Position numbers and translations under genes: made by a program. The notes under the pieces were generated by a model, which saw only the letters and a program-made list of their open reading frames with translations, was not told the DNA's origin and did no database searches. Positions 14,582-30,721 of a stretch of 64,000 nt of DNA are shown one piece after another. The DNA comes from Pempheris klunzingeri (lineage: Eukaryota; Chordata; Actinopteri; Acropomatiformes; Pempheridae), in NCBI RefSeq assembly GCF_042242105.1, contig NC_092029.1, positions 13,223,885 through 13,287,884 on the forward strand, given 5' to 3'. The stretch's first letter is position 1, and every line of letters begins with the position of its first letter.

Positions 14582-16859
14582 CTACTTTTTGGCAGTCTGG
14601 AGACGCTCGCTCACATTCTCCCAGTTAATGACGTTCCAGATAGCCTTAACATAGTCCGGCCGCACATTTTTGTACTGCAGGTAGTAGGCATGCTCCCATA
14701 CATCGATACCGAGGAGGGGGACGAGGCCTGAGGGTCAGAGACAAGACACATTTGCCCTGATGGCTCTGTTTCATATGTGCAATTTGACAAAGGACAGTAT
14801 GAGGGGAAAATATGAAGAACATACTGTAGAAAAAGAGTTTTATCTGTACTTAAAAAGCTGTTTTTCAACTGACCTGTAGTTCCCTGCAGGGGATCCTGGT
14901 TAGCACAGGCAGCAATGCGAAGTCTTCCATTCTCCTTGTCGTAGCCCAGCCAGCCCCAGCCCGAGCCCTGCACTGCCACTGTAGCAGCAGACATCTTCTC
15001 CTTCATCTTCTGGAAGGAGCCAAAGTCCCGCTTAATGGCCTCCATCAGCTCCCCTACAGGAAGTGACACAGACAGGTGCTACTTCAGGGAAGTACCAGAC
15101 ATCAAAACCAAGAAACAAAACCAAAAAGCATTTTGACTAAACTTAATCTGCATGTCAACTAGTTTATATTTTCTGCAAGACAGCTGCTCTGTCAGCCTCA
15201 TAGTAACTAATAATTTCTCCTAAGTCTTTTGCTGTGGAAACTCTCACATTATGTATATGCTGAATTTAACCCCTTTGACCACTAGGAGGCAGAAATCAAC
15301 CTTAGTGTAACACAATGCTGAGACGCCACTGGCTTTTCAGGTTACTGTGGAAAACATGGGGGTCATGTTTCTGCCCACCTGATGGATTTGAGTCCAATAT
15401 TAACTCACGTTTTAGTTCTAGTTTGGTATTCAAAATCCTTAAAAAACATATTGGACTTAAGCTCACTGGATGCATCATAAACCACTCATTTGCTTTTTTT
15501 ACTTTGACTGGCCAGCTACATGTTCTGTTTGTGGCTGCAGAAGGTGGTAAGATTAAAAAATCCAGTCTGTTTGAGGGCCAGTAACATCCCAGAAACAATA
15601 AGATGAGTCATATGTTGCTTAATGCAGGAGCAAGTTAACTACAAAACAAAGCAGAGTGTGAAAAATAACTGAAGACAAGTTGTTGGAAGTGTTTCTGCCT
15701 CACCCTGTGGCTCGCCTCCACCATTTGGAGAGAGGTTTGTCCAGAAAATGCTGTGGTTAATGTGGCCTCCTCCATTAAACTTCAGGGCAAGCTGGAGGCT
15801 AACTTGGGCGGTCACATCTCCTAAAATACATGTCAAACACATGCAGGTGAGTACGAAGACATCAGGCATGCAAGGAAAAGTTACAAAAAAACTTAAATAG
15901 ATGTTAGGGATGACACATAAAAATGTTTCCCAGACATAAATATTAAAAAATGTATCCTGAGTCCCTCATTTTTAACAAATCCAGATTTACATCTCCACGT
16001 ACAGGAACAATTCTGCTGCTTGGTTCACGTGAGTTTGTGTTTGTACCTTTTGCTAGTGCCTCCTGATATTTCTCCTCTGTGACGTTCAGGTTGTTGACAT
16101 ATGTGGCATGGTGCTTGCTGTGGTGCAGCTGCATTATCTCTGCGCAGATGTGGGGCTCCAGGGCGCCATAGTCATAGGTCAAGTCAGGGAGCGTGTGCTT
16201 CTGCCTTGACGCAGCTACCTGGCTTATAGTTTGGCTGACGCTGGCTGCACACCTAAAACAAAGCAGAGGAAAAACTTATCACAACACTTTAATAGAAATA
16301 ATATGTAGAATATAAGAAGTTAGTGAGATTTTGGTTCCCACTTGTCTAGAAATACAAGAATAACAAAGATTAAAGACTACCTGTGTGACTAAATTACACA
16401 GTCTTGGTCCAAGATAGCCTGTCCTGTATTAGTTTAAGTTACAGCAGTTTGATAATCCTTGAGAGACTAGCTTAAAAGGAACTTAATATCTAGTATTGAT
16501 TATGGATCAACATACAGCAAGTCAGGTTAGGTGGTTAGATATGGCTGGTTGAGCTAGTGGTACCGGGTTAGCTAGGTGTAAACAAGTATGGCCGAATAAA
16601 TTCGGGTTACTTTAGGACTACCTGTTGTGTGATAATTACAAACAAACTAAACCCTTTTGGTGCGCCACATGCTAGACTAAGTTAGCATCCTGTCTAGCTA
16701 ACGGTTAGCTCAACAACAACAACTGTCTCAAGTTCATGAGCAGTCGCTGCTGGCAGAAGTCAGCTGTCCTAATTCCTTATGCACTCTGAACACGCGAATG
16801 ACACTAAATGTTAAGCTGATATCAGATTACCTGCGTATTTGAGCAACTCTGACAAGCAT
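14582..16859 (-). CDS. sod2: superoxide dismutase [Mn], mitochondrial
   Basis: Converts superoxide to hydrogen peroxide and oxygen in the mitochondrial matrix, as a manganese enzyme that is tetrameric in vertebrates. Five coding exons, in transcript order: 16831-16859, 16047-16252, 15704-15820, 14874-15053, 14582-14727. All introns are GT-AG, the joins are in phase, and the total is 225 aa against 222 in human. Residues 1 to about 28 form a basic, serine-rich mitochondrial presequence; the mature part begins near [18 protein letters not shown]. The four metal ligands are present: H53, H101, D186 and H190 (DVWEHAYY signature at 186-193). I chose the start [10 protein letters not shown] because it matches the length and start of other fish SOD2 proteins. 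Two further in-frame ATGs lie just upstream, at 16865 and 16877. The gene is head to head with WTAP. Confidence 0.97.
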
Positions 16860-18186
16860 GGTCATGGTTATGCTCATAGAGTGGGCACCAGAGTACACAC
16901 ACACTGCCCTTGAAATGTGCAAGTGCACCGTGACAGCGCAGGCGACCGTACCATTATCATCCTGTGGGGGTGTTCATGGGAGTGTATAGGAATTAGATAA
17001 ACCTCAGCTGCGACAATTAAAGTCACTACTCCTCTTAGAAATATTTAAAATTTCTATAGATTGATATAATGATATGTGTGATGAAAACTGCAGTAGTGAA
17101 ATCTATTTAAAATATTACACATTTTTGTTTACCCCTCCCTGTTCTACAGCACCTTTCAACGCTCCCTTCTGGTTGGTTTTCATAAAAGTGCAAAAAAGCG
17201 CTGCTGAAGTGTCATTACATATTTCGTTATAGAGATAATGGGCACGTGTGTGTGAAATATACTATATTATATTTCCGTATTGACGCACATGTTGGGGTAG
17301 ATGATACATAATAAAATATAATGTAGCCACGAGGATTGGAAATAATTTGTACAAATAGGCTGCACAGTTTTGCATAATTATCAAAACTAACAGCAAAGTA
17401 AAGAATCACGTGAACGCCTCTTCTACCACATATGAATAAGTGCCAGAGATCGTCTATGTACAGGAAAATGAATCACTCAGTAATAAAACAAAAAAAAAAA
17501 ACAATCAAACTGCTATAGTAAGTGTTATTCTTAGTGGGTTCAAAGTCTCGCGTCTCATTTAAGAAAATTCTCTTGAAAAAGCAAAGCAAAACAAAACAAA
17601 ATAAGTGTAACTATCCATCATGTGTATGTATGTGAACACCAGGAATTGTGAAGCCTCAAATCAAAACTGATGATGCACCAAAACTGATGTGGCCTGCTGA
17701 GGCTTCATGAAGTTAAAGTTGGATAACAGAGCAAAAGCTCTGTAATGGTCACAGCACAGCACTGTTGTCACTGCCACAATAAGCAAAACTACACTAAGGC
17801 TACAATTAATGATTATCATTGTGGAATTTATCCGCAGATTGTTTGTATATACATACTAATGTATTTATATCAGTACATAGTAGTTAATTGTTTATATTGA
17901 CCTTGGTTCTGTTTTGTTGTGCTTGTTTTGGGCTGTGTGCTGTATGTCTATTTCTAGTTCTATCTTTGCCATATTTTAAAACTTGTTTGCGTATTGTCTT
18001 TTTAATTCTATGTAAGTGCTTTATAACTAGTTTTAAAAAGCGCCAAATAAATAGAGATATTATTATTGTTATTATTATAGAAGAATATCTAATCGAAATA
18101 AACAATGACGAATCATTTACATGTACTGTTATTTGAGCTGAAATATTAATTAACAAGGACCATTCTTTTCCATCTCGTGTGCGTCT
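16860..18186. promoter_or_regulatory. SOD2-WTAP head-to-head intergenic region
   Basis: About 1.3 kb separates the SOD2 start from the first noncoding exon of WTAP, and the two genes are transcribed away from each other. The promoters of both must lie in or at the edges of this stretch. No coding exon is seen. Its WTAP-side third contains a retroposon-like tail (listed separately), so the two core promoters are probably separate rather than one shared core. Confidence 0.6.
17885..18075 (+). mobile_element. 3' end of a LINE/SINE-type retroposon
   Basis: The stretch ends in AAGCGCCAAATAAATAGAG followed by a TATTATTATTG-type tail. A CTTTATAA...AAGCGC...AAATAAA block with an ATT tail is a common 3' end of fish LINEs and the SINEs that share their tails. 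No reverse-transcriptase frame remains. The upstream limit is uncertain. Confidence 0.5.
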
Positions 18187-18196
18187 CCGCCATGTT
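18187..18196 (+). promoter_or_regulatory. YY1-like motif at the WTAP start region
   Basis: CCGCCATGTT fits the YY1 core (CCGCCATNTT). A second copy, CCGCCATTTT, is at 18560-18569 just inside intron 1. YY1 sites commonly sit at or just after transcription starts of housekeeping genes, which would fit a start near here. Confidence 0.5.
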
Positions 18197-18464
18197 TTAG
18201 GGTGCTGAACTCTCGGCGGAGTGAGAGGTCTGTGTTTTGCTCCCATCTCTGGCTGTACTCTGCAGTAAGGCAGCAGCAGCAGCGGCAGCAGCGGCCAGAG
18301 CCATTCTGTCCTGCCTTCACTGACGAAGATGATGGTGATTACACCGAAGCGAGTCAACAACATATAAACCCACAGCTAGATTTTTTAACGTAGTTGCAGT
18401 TTTGCGGCCCGTGAAGGATCAGCGAAGCCGAGAGGATCCAGAAACATCGAAAGAAACGGGTCTG
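18187..18464 (+). other. wtap: WTAP noncoding first exon (5' UTR), start approximate
   Basis: This GC-rich, CpG-rich stretch ends at TCTG followed by the consensus donor GTGAGT at 18465. The WTAP start codon is in the next exon (19041-19078), whose acceptor TTACTTCCAG is clear. The 5' edge is a guess placed at a YY1-like CCGCCATGTT. A short ATG-TTT-TAG upstream frame and a CAG/CGG run (18271-18297) lie inside. Confidence 0.5.
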
Positions 18465-19048
18465 GTGAGTGCTCTTTGACGGCTGAAGGCCCGATATCTG
18501 CAGCCAAGAGCCCGCTAGTTTCAGGAAAAGGAGCGCAAGGGAGGGAGTCATTTCCTTCACCGCCATTTTGTGATAACAAGGAGCCGAAAACAGAGCCAAG
18601 AATCGCATGCTGCCAGGCGGAACAGAAAGAAAACGTCGTGTCTTGTCGCTGTAGTTTCACAGCGTCTAGTTATTTTGATAGCGGACGCTAAACCTTATTA
18701 GCACCGGAGAGTTATCTTTAGTTAGCTTATTTCTTTTCCTTGCTATCCATCGCTGCTGCCTGCCAGACCAGCTAACGTTAGGACCGACAGCTCTTATTAC
18801 CTGGTAATGTTAACTCTTATTCCGTCGCCCAGCTAGTTATCTTAGCCGCCACGCGCATTTTGCTTCATGTATTAGCCGGAAACAACAGCATTTATAGCAA
18901 ATTAGCAAAGTTGTCAAAGAAGTCTTATTTTACTGCGTGTGGACATGCCAGCGCGTTACAGCTAAAGATGATGCAGTGGCTTTATAACACACGACATCAC
19001 GGTGTGATTATTGATGATTTTCTTTCACATTTACTTCCAGAGTTCACA

Positions 19049-21184
19049 ATGACCAACGAGGAGCCTCTACCCAAGAAGGTGAGTGTCTTTTCTAGCTGAG
19101 GTGTTTTTATTCATCACATGCTGTTGGCCCAGTCAATTAATGGGCTTCTTTATCTAACCAGTCACCGTGTTTTTCTACTCCACAGGTTCGCCTTAGTGAA
19201 TCTGACTTGAAGACCCTAACCAGAGAGGAGTTGTGCACAAGGTAGGCATCAGCTCTACAAGTGGAGATTGATTACTTTGTGGGGACACTTGATCTGTTAA
19301 GGTTGAGCTGTGAATGTTTACACATGTCCTGCTCTTTCTCAGGTGGAAACAGCATGAAGCATATGTGCAGGTCCTGGAGGCAAAATATGCAGAGCTATGT
19401 TGTAAGTACATCTGTCGCTACCTAAACTTAATCCAATGCGACAAGAACATGATCTTTTATGGCAATGAAAAGCACTGTAATATGGGGATGTGTCTTCTGA
19501 TGCACTTCTTTTTTTTTTTTGGCCTCCTCTCTCTTCGCGTCTTAGCCAATGATGTAACAGGGCTGAAGGAGTCGGAGGAAAAGCTCAAGCAGCAGCAGCA
19601 GGAGTCTGCACGCAGGGAGAACATCCTGGTCATGCGACTTGCCACCAAGGAACAGGAGATGCAAGAGTGCACAGTATGTATCTATCTTTTTTTAAATGCC
19701 TTGTATATGATTATGGCAAACTGTTTTTATTTGCCTTTAGGGGAGAGCATGAGAAACTCTTCTGTTCTCTTTAGCCTACTTACTGATGCCCAGTTAGCTA
19801 TAGCCCCCTTTAGTTTAAGTAATAACATATTATGCTGTGCTGTAATTGCTTATCTCTCATCTGACTACGCTGTGGCTGCAGGTACCGATTACTTTCGTTA
19901 TTGATTAACTGCTGCTTATTGTAAAATAAATTGATCATGGGTAACATGTCTACATGGTATATAATGACACAAGACCGCAAAAAGCAAGCAGCATTTCTAT
20001 TTTCTAAGTTCAAATCAGCAAATATTTTGTCATGAGCAATCATTTATTTAAACTGCAATCTTCCATTTTTTTTTCCAGAATTGACTTAATTTTAGCACTA
20101 CATTCACTCTTTATCATGGTATGTAGAGTAGGCTAAAGGTAAATGGTGTCGAGGACGGCATCCTTTGCTCTTATCAGATTGATAGCTCAGTGGATCACCC
20201 AGTGGCTTTATGGCTCCACATGCCATTCTTGTAGAGCAGCTGAGGGGAACACAGCAGTCACACAGCACTGCCAGGTAGAGGTGAGAAAGCATTTAAACTT
20301 GGTGCCCTGTTCTCACTGTCTTTTTTAAAAAAAGAAAAGAATGTAACCTCTGACCACTAAAGGGTAGAAGAGCATTTTCTACAAAAATTCTTAGCTGGTT
20401 GTTGTGTTTTGAGACGTATTAGTTACGTCATTTGCCGTTCATGTAAATATATTCAGATAAGCTTTGTGGAAATTTGAGGTCATCGTAGCTTTTGACATTG
20501 ACAGGTGAGTGTTTGTTTTGAACTTGTCTGGTTTTCCTTGAATGAAAATGTTATTTAGGTGTGTCCATATCTAAGAATAGCTTTTATTTTGGAATTTAAA
20601 CAGCTTGACATAATGTAAGATTAATCTCAGTAGGTCAGACTGATTACTGACTACTGATTCATTATTTTGCAGTTATCTGAATTTAGAAACAATTTAAAAA
20701 CGATTATATTCTTTGAAAAGGCAATGTGCAGAACTGACTTAAGTCCTCATCTTAAGTAAATTTTGTGGCCCAGTTGGAGGTGAATGCAGAATTAAAAAGA
20801 CATCTGATAACCTTAAAAGGATTTTAGAACCAGAATATTTAAGTTCAGGTGTGTTTTTGTTTTTTCTGCTGATGTAGCCTCCATGGAGTGGAAATTGGGC
20901 AAACTAAAGCACCTGTACTCATCACAATTAAAAGTTCTTCATTAGTAGAGAGAAAGTACACTTTACTGGTGTGTGTGACACCTGTTTGTTTTACCCTGCA
21001 GACTCAGATCCAGTACCTCAAGCAAGTCCAGCAGCCGAGTGCGGCCCAACTGCGGTCATCCATGGTGGACCCAGCCATCAACTTGTTTTTCCTCAAAATG
21101 AAGGCTGAACTAGAACAGACTAAAGACAAACTGGAGCAGGCCCAAAATGAACTGAGTGCCTGGAAATTTACACCTGATAGGTAA
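19049..21184 (+). CDS. wtap: WTAP short form ending in intron 6 (151 aa)
   Basis: If the donor at 21181 is not used, translation runs from exon 6 into the intron as GAT AGG TAA. This gives a protein of exactly 151 aa ending ...AWKFTPDR. Human WTAP has an annotated short isoform that also ends with an arginine at codon 151 after the same exon. The short form keeps the start of the coiled coil but lacks most of it and the Ser-rich tail. I found no canonical AATAAA in intron 6, so the poly(A) site that would end this message is not identified. Confidence 0.55.
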
Positions 21185-24100
21185 AGACAATCAAAATAAC
21201 CCCCCTCCCCCCCAAAAAGTCAAGACTTCCTCATGCCCCCCACCCTCACTCTCACTGCAGGCATGCAGGAACAATGGTGGGGGGGAAGGCTGACAAATGC
21301 TGTACTCACCACAAGACTCAGACTTTACAGAAAGCCAGTCACTGCAAAACAAAACTGTTTTTGTACTCTTGCACTGTGCCAGCTACATATCACATAACCT
21401 AAAGTGAAAAGACAGTATGGTCAGGTGACACTTGTGTTTCAGCTCTTTCCCCTCGTATCCCCTCACCGTCCAAGGGCCTGAAGGAGTCCGGACTGTTCCT
21501 GAAGAGGTGGTCACTCACTTCCCAACATGGATATGCCCTCCCCGCACCCTCAGCTCAAACCAGACAGTTCACATATTAAGTAGGGGGGTTATGGTGGAGG
21601 GTGAGTCAGGCAGGGAGCATCCCTAGCCTAAAACAGCAATTGAACATTTTACAGACAATTCCCATACTTGGTTTATAAAGACATTTAACTGTGGATTACA
21701 CCACACACATACCTGAGAAATGTAAAGACTTTTTGGACAGTCTAGATACATTGCAGTAACATGAGTACAGTTTCTAGGATTTAAAAAGTAAGACTGTGGG
21801 GGGAAGAGCCACTAGAAACGCTGTTAAGACTGTGAGCGGAGCCAGATCCTCGGTCCACAGAGGACTGTGGTTAAGGCATGAGGGTCCAGTCGCCTGTGTC
21901 TTTGAACATGGGCCCACTCACGGTAGAGTGTATTTACATGTTTTATTTTGTGACTTGTTTCTTTTTATTGGCATTTCATTTGATCTTTCTCTTATTTCTC
22001 TGAAACAAACACTTACTGCAGTGTGTGTGAACCCGAAAGCTTGATTGGCTCTGATTGTTTACACTCGTGTAAACATTTGCACTTCTAGGATGAGTTAAGC
22101 TTTGCTTGATTCTTCAGATGCATACTGAAACACACTGCTGTAGGTGCACTGAGTTCTGTTCTCAAGTTGTGAATGCAAATGTCTTCAACAAGTCATGTTA
22201 TGAGTTGATGAGAATGTATTTATTGTATTTCTGTGTATTTTTGTTATTGACCTCACAATCTCTCCCCAGCCATTGACACTAATAGCTGATTAGACTTTTC
22301 TGTCTCACCTGTGTGGCACAGACCTTTAGCCACTGTTTGAATGAAACGCACATGGAATCTGTCATGTCTTTTTCTGTCTTTAAAAACAAATTTTTCCTCA
22401 GGTCTCTCACACTAAGTGAGACAGTGAGATTTGAGCTGGCAGTGTATACACAGCCTTTTGAGAGCTAAAAGCAAGACTAATGGTTATGGTAACTTCTAAA
22501 CTACTGAGAAAAAGCGCAGTTAATGTCTTAAACTGTATAATGTGCAGTGCTATTTTTTTTTTTACGACAAGTAAGAATAACATGGTTTTCTGAGCTGTTA
22601 CCACTTAAATGACTGCTGCTGCATTTATAGGGTACAGTTGCTGAGCTATTTGCCATTACTTTTAATATCTAATTTTCCATTGGCTAGATAATTTTCATAG
22701 GCATTTATAGACAGAAGAGATAGCAGTTTATCATGGTTTTAAATAACATGTATGCCTGTCATTTGTTTGCAAATTTGGCTTCTTGATTAGGGCTTTTGTA
22801 AAGCACAATAACTGCTAATGTAAAAACAACAGGTGTGCTGGACTGTTGGAGTATTCTTTAACCTGTTGAGAAAGCAGCATCTTAAGCTATTTGATTTCAC
22901 TGTTGAAACACTTGCTCCTGTGTATTTAAAGTGATGACGACACAAAACCAGCGCCTGGTTCGGCACTGTACCTTTCCTTTCTTGCTACTCTGAGTTAAGG
23001 ATCGATGTTTAGATTGTAGGTTTTCTTGTAGGGTGTCATTCTAATATCACTGTTACACTCTTTACTCTGCCTTTTCATCACACACAGTCATGTAGTGCGT
23101 GAGCTTGAATCATAGAACTTGGAGAGCAGAATTGCTTGTTATTTTTCAAGTGTTTAATGTGCAACATGGTGAATTAAGTTACCGTTTAAGAATGGATGCT
23201 GTAGAAATGTGGGTCTAAGTAGCTTGTTTTGGGTTTCAGCCACAGTGCAGGTCTCTGATTATTAATATATATTCATAATTCAGTTTTTAATGTAGTTAGA
23301 GAATGAAATGTGAGTTTGCACTTTGGATCTTTTTACAAGAAAATTAATTATTAATAATTTATTTGCACAGAACAGATTTGTATCAGAGGGTCCCTGATAA
23401 GTTTGCATTGGAATTTAATAGATCTGATTGTGACTAGAGGGTCATGTAGGGACGGCCAGGCTGTAAAGTTTCTCTTGACCCTCAGTGGCGTCTCTTAGCC
23501 TGTCATGTTTGTCTCCTGGTTCACTGTGTGATGTGAGACTTGTTTCCCTTACAGCCAAACGGGGAAGAAACTGATGGCCAAGTGTCGCATGCTGATTCAG
23601 GAAAACCAGGAGCTGGGTAGGCAGCTGTCGCAGGGACGCATCGCCCAGCTGGAGGCTGAGTTGGCCCTGCAGAAGAAGTACAGTGAGGAGCTCAAGAGCA
23701 GCCAAGACGGTGAGAACACGAGCAGCATCCACATCTCAGCCCACAAGCCAGGCCATTTTCACTTGACCACTGCTTTTCATGTTTGCATCTTATAACATGC
23801 TGCTGTTGGTTTGAGTTTCGACTTTGTTCTTTGTTCCTGATCTCCGTCTCTTCTAGAGTTGAATGACTTCATCATCCAGCTAGATGAGGAGGTAGAGGGG
23901 ATGCAGAGCACCATCCTCGTCCTGCAGCAGCAGTTGAAAGACTCACGTCAGCAGCTGTCTCAAAATCCGGGGACAATGGCCGGAGCAGGACCCAGCAGGA
24001 CTTCACCCACTGCCTCCAGCTCGTCTGCTGAACCGTCCGCCCAGCCTGAGCAGGCCAGCGCACCCTCTGAGCCGATGAGCAAAGACTACGGGAGGGTCTC

Positions 24101-24515
24101 CAATGGACCAAGCAACGGCAACTCATCCCAGAGGAGTGAGACCACTACACCCAGCCTGTATCGGGAGGTCAGCAGCACTGAGGAAGACTTTCCCATGTCC
24201 CCCATGGTCTCCAGCCCCGGTGAAGCTGAGACCAAACTGTCCAACCACTCGGAGGAGGCTTCAGGGAGTCAGACTGCTGCTGGGAGAGTTGGCGGACCTG
24301 TGGGTTTCGGGAGCCAGCTGAGTGCAGGGTACGAGAGCGTGGACTCTCCGACGGGCAGCGAGACATCATTGACTCAGCACTCGAATGACACAGACTCCAC
24401 CACCGACCCCCACGAGGACAAGGCTGCCCTGGTGACCAAGGGCACCAGGACTGCAGGGTCACGGCACGCTCAGAACGGCCTAGACTCCAGCACGAGCGAC
24501 AGCGCAGTTTTGTAA
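19049..24515 (+). CDS. wtap: WTAP, regulatory subunit of the m6A RNA methyltransferase complex (full-length form)
   Basis: WTAP brings the METTL3-METTL14 writer to nuclear speckles and belongs to the MACOM subcomplex; it also affects splicing. Coding exons: 19049-19078, 19186-19241, 19343-19401, 19546-19673, 21002-21180, 23555-23709 and 23857-24515. All joins are in phase, giving 421 aa (human 396). Residues 1-14 carry the basic PLPKKVRLS nuclear-localisation stretch. Residues from about 55 to 240 are a long coiled coil (KEQEMQECTTQIQYLKQVQQ, ENQELGRQLSQGRIAQLEAE, ELNDFIIQLDEEVEGMQS), almost unchanged from human. The remainder is a low-complexity Ser/Thr/Pro tail encoded by the last exon, still ending with the family motifs QLSAGYESVDSPTGSE and QNGLDSS. 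The tail is longer than in human. Intron 6 is by far the longest (2.4 kb) and supports a short form. Confidence 0.97.
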
Positions 24516-25057
24516 TGTACTTTGACATGTACTATCTTTTCTTTTGTTTTTTACACAATATACAAATAAGGCAACAAATGCATAGTCTGTAACGCAGCAC
24601 TGCTGTCCAAGACGTTTTATTTTCACCCTCCTCCCCATGCCTATCGTGATGCCTCTGTCACATTTGTGTTGCTAAACAGGGATATAACAGGTATGGGTTA
24701 ATGCTAGATTTGAATTGATTGGATGTATGATTTAAAACTAGTACGTTTCATTCTGCTGTTAATTTGAGCACGTCTATGCTGTTCTTGTTTGAGCTCTTGA
24801 CACTGAAATCAGGCATCTGGTGTTGTAACTCATCGTCGAAAGTCAGTAAAATCACTGAATTACAGTAGCTTCGCAATATTCAAGGTCATTTTTTAGATGT
24901 TGGCCTGTGTTTGTTTTTTTTTTTGTTTTTTTTAGGCAATTTTAATTTTTCATTGACAAAAAATTCAGTTCAAAAGATTCTGTTGACTTGTGAGTAGTTT
25001 ATATGCGATGTTCATATTATTCTGACTTCAGTCCTTTTCATGTACTGACCAAATACC

Positions 25058-25063
25058 AATAAA
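25058..25063 (+). other. wtap: WTAP polyadenylation signal
   Basis: AATAAA about 540 bases after the WTAP stop codon, in CCAATAAAGATTTTT, a typical vertebrate signal context. It closes a 3' UTR of about 560 bases. Confidence 0.75.
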
Positions 25064-25898
25064 GATTTTTAATACTACAGAGTAAAAGCCATTATTATAA
25101 TACATGAGTATATTATTATGGAAACCCATTACTTATATGGGTCAGTTAATGGTCTCGTCATAGATCTCTACCCCGCTGGATCTAAAAGACAGCTCAGTAT
25201 TTGACCTTTGCCTTAAATTTTAAAAATGACTATGATGACAGAATGAATATTCATAAAAAACAAAATCAGTGGTTTTCTTTACTGTGCTGATCATTTTGAA
25301 TCTTAAACATAAATCTCAGATGAACAGGTGACATGAAATAAGATCAAACTATCAATTCCAGAAGGGAAATTAAGCATCACAGTAGCACAATAGGACTGCA
25401 GAGGTAGAAAAAACAGGATACAGTCAAATACAAGACGAATGCTCAACATATGTACTGATAAAGTTAGAAAGTTATATGAGAGTTTTATACAATATGTCAC
25501 AAACTATAAATGTATGGGAAAGCAACAGTGTGATCACCCAAGTGAAACTGGCACAGTTAATACACTGCATTTGTAAAACATACTGTGGAAAATAATATAG
25601 ATATAAAATGAACAATATACTGTATCCTGGACGTCATTAAATATGTGGTTGGGAACCTGGGAAAGTTAAAGTTAATACCAGTGGCATGTGGCCTTCTATT
25701 GAATAAACACCTCTCCTCCACACCGCACGGTGTCGCTGCGGCGCATTTAACCCTCCAGTCACACATCCTCCTCAGTGCAGGTCTGACCGGTCTGACAGCA
25801 GCACGCAGGCGGCACCAACCATTGGTATCAACAGAGTGGACAAACAGGAACAACACTGAAGAGCAAGAACTCCCAACTACAACCAGCCGTCTGTCAAA

Positions 25899-29730
<3,832 letters not shown>

Positions 29731-30435
29731 GGTGAATTCCCAATGATGCTTCAGAAACTGTACTCAGTTTTATGTTAATGGATAAGGGATACTGAAACTC
29801 ATTGTTTACACTGCTGGAGATTGCATAAATCCGTTTACCTGCGTTCTTCCTATCACTGTAATTGAGGCGAAAGTGATAAAACGCTAAGTTGACAACAATA
29901 ACTTAACATACTGACTGTGAAACTCGCTTAAATTTACCCGTCCTCAGGTTCTAGCTGTGTCTTATTGTTAGAGGATTTGGGATGTCTAGATGTCTAGTTA
30001 ACACTGACAGCTTAAAAACAAACCAGTAGCAAGTAAAACTGTTCTTAAGACCTGGTAGTAGGTGTGCTTAATAAGCACCATACTGCAGTTAGTTGTTGGC
30101 AAGCAATCAGTGAGGATTAATCATTTTCCCTTAAAATGACCTGCTTTGTTATCTGTACAGCTAAAAAAAAAGGGAAACACCGTAACTGCAATGTTGAGGC
30201 TTTATTCATGCTCTGTGTGGACAAGCTGTAGAGGACATGGTACCTTCTCTGTAGAGCATGACTTGTGTAATTTATTTGATGTCTCAATACATTTAGGTTG
30301 CTTTACAATACTAACACTGAACATTCCTCTTTCTGTAAATGTCTTAAAAGCAGCCTTGAAACACAGTTAAGTGCCATGAAGTATGCTAGCTGTCTCTAAC
30401 CTTGTGCTTCCTGTAATCTAGCTGTTTAACATATC

Positions 30436-30441
30436 AATAAA
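30436..30441 (+). other. acat2: ACAT2 polyadenylation signal
   Basis: AATAAA in ATATCAATAAAGAATT, about 705 bases after the ACAT2 stop codon. It is the only canonical signal near the end of the gene on this strand. It lies about 120 bases before the TCP1 signal on the opposite strand. Confidence 0.7.
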
Positions 30442-30557
30442 GAATTATAAGCCATAGAGTTAAACGTATTTGTAACTCATTTATCAAAACCTACACAATA
30501 ACCACAGCTAGCCGAATCTGAATTAACAAATCAACGGTCCTTTACAACCATTGGAGC

Positions 30558-30563
30558 TTTATT
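30558..30563 (-). other. tcp1: TCP1 polyadenylation signal
   Basis: TTTATT on the plus strand reads AATAAA on the minus strand, about 160 bases past the TCP1 stop codon. Cleavage some 15-25 bases further on would end TCP1 near 30,535-30,545, short of the ACAT2 end near 30,455-30,465. Confidence 0.65.
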
Positions 30564-30721
30564 AAGTGTCCAAAAAAAAAACAAACACTTACAGATCCTC
30601 CAGAAGCGAAAGCCCAGAGGGAGTGGGAGAACAGTAAACAGGCAAAGTGTACAGCCTACACTAGAGCAACAGCCATGAAGAGCTCCTAATGTATAAATAG
30701 ACGATGACCAATTGCAGCCTT

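Noticed and set aside
18202-18393. 63-codon frame in the WTAP 5' UTR exon
   Set aside because: It begins at GTG, not ATG, and the polyglutamine comes from a CAG run; no evidence of translation.
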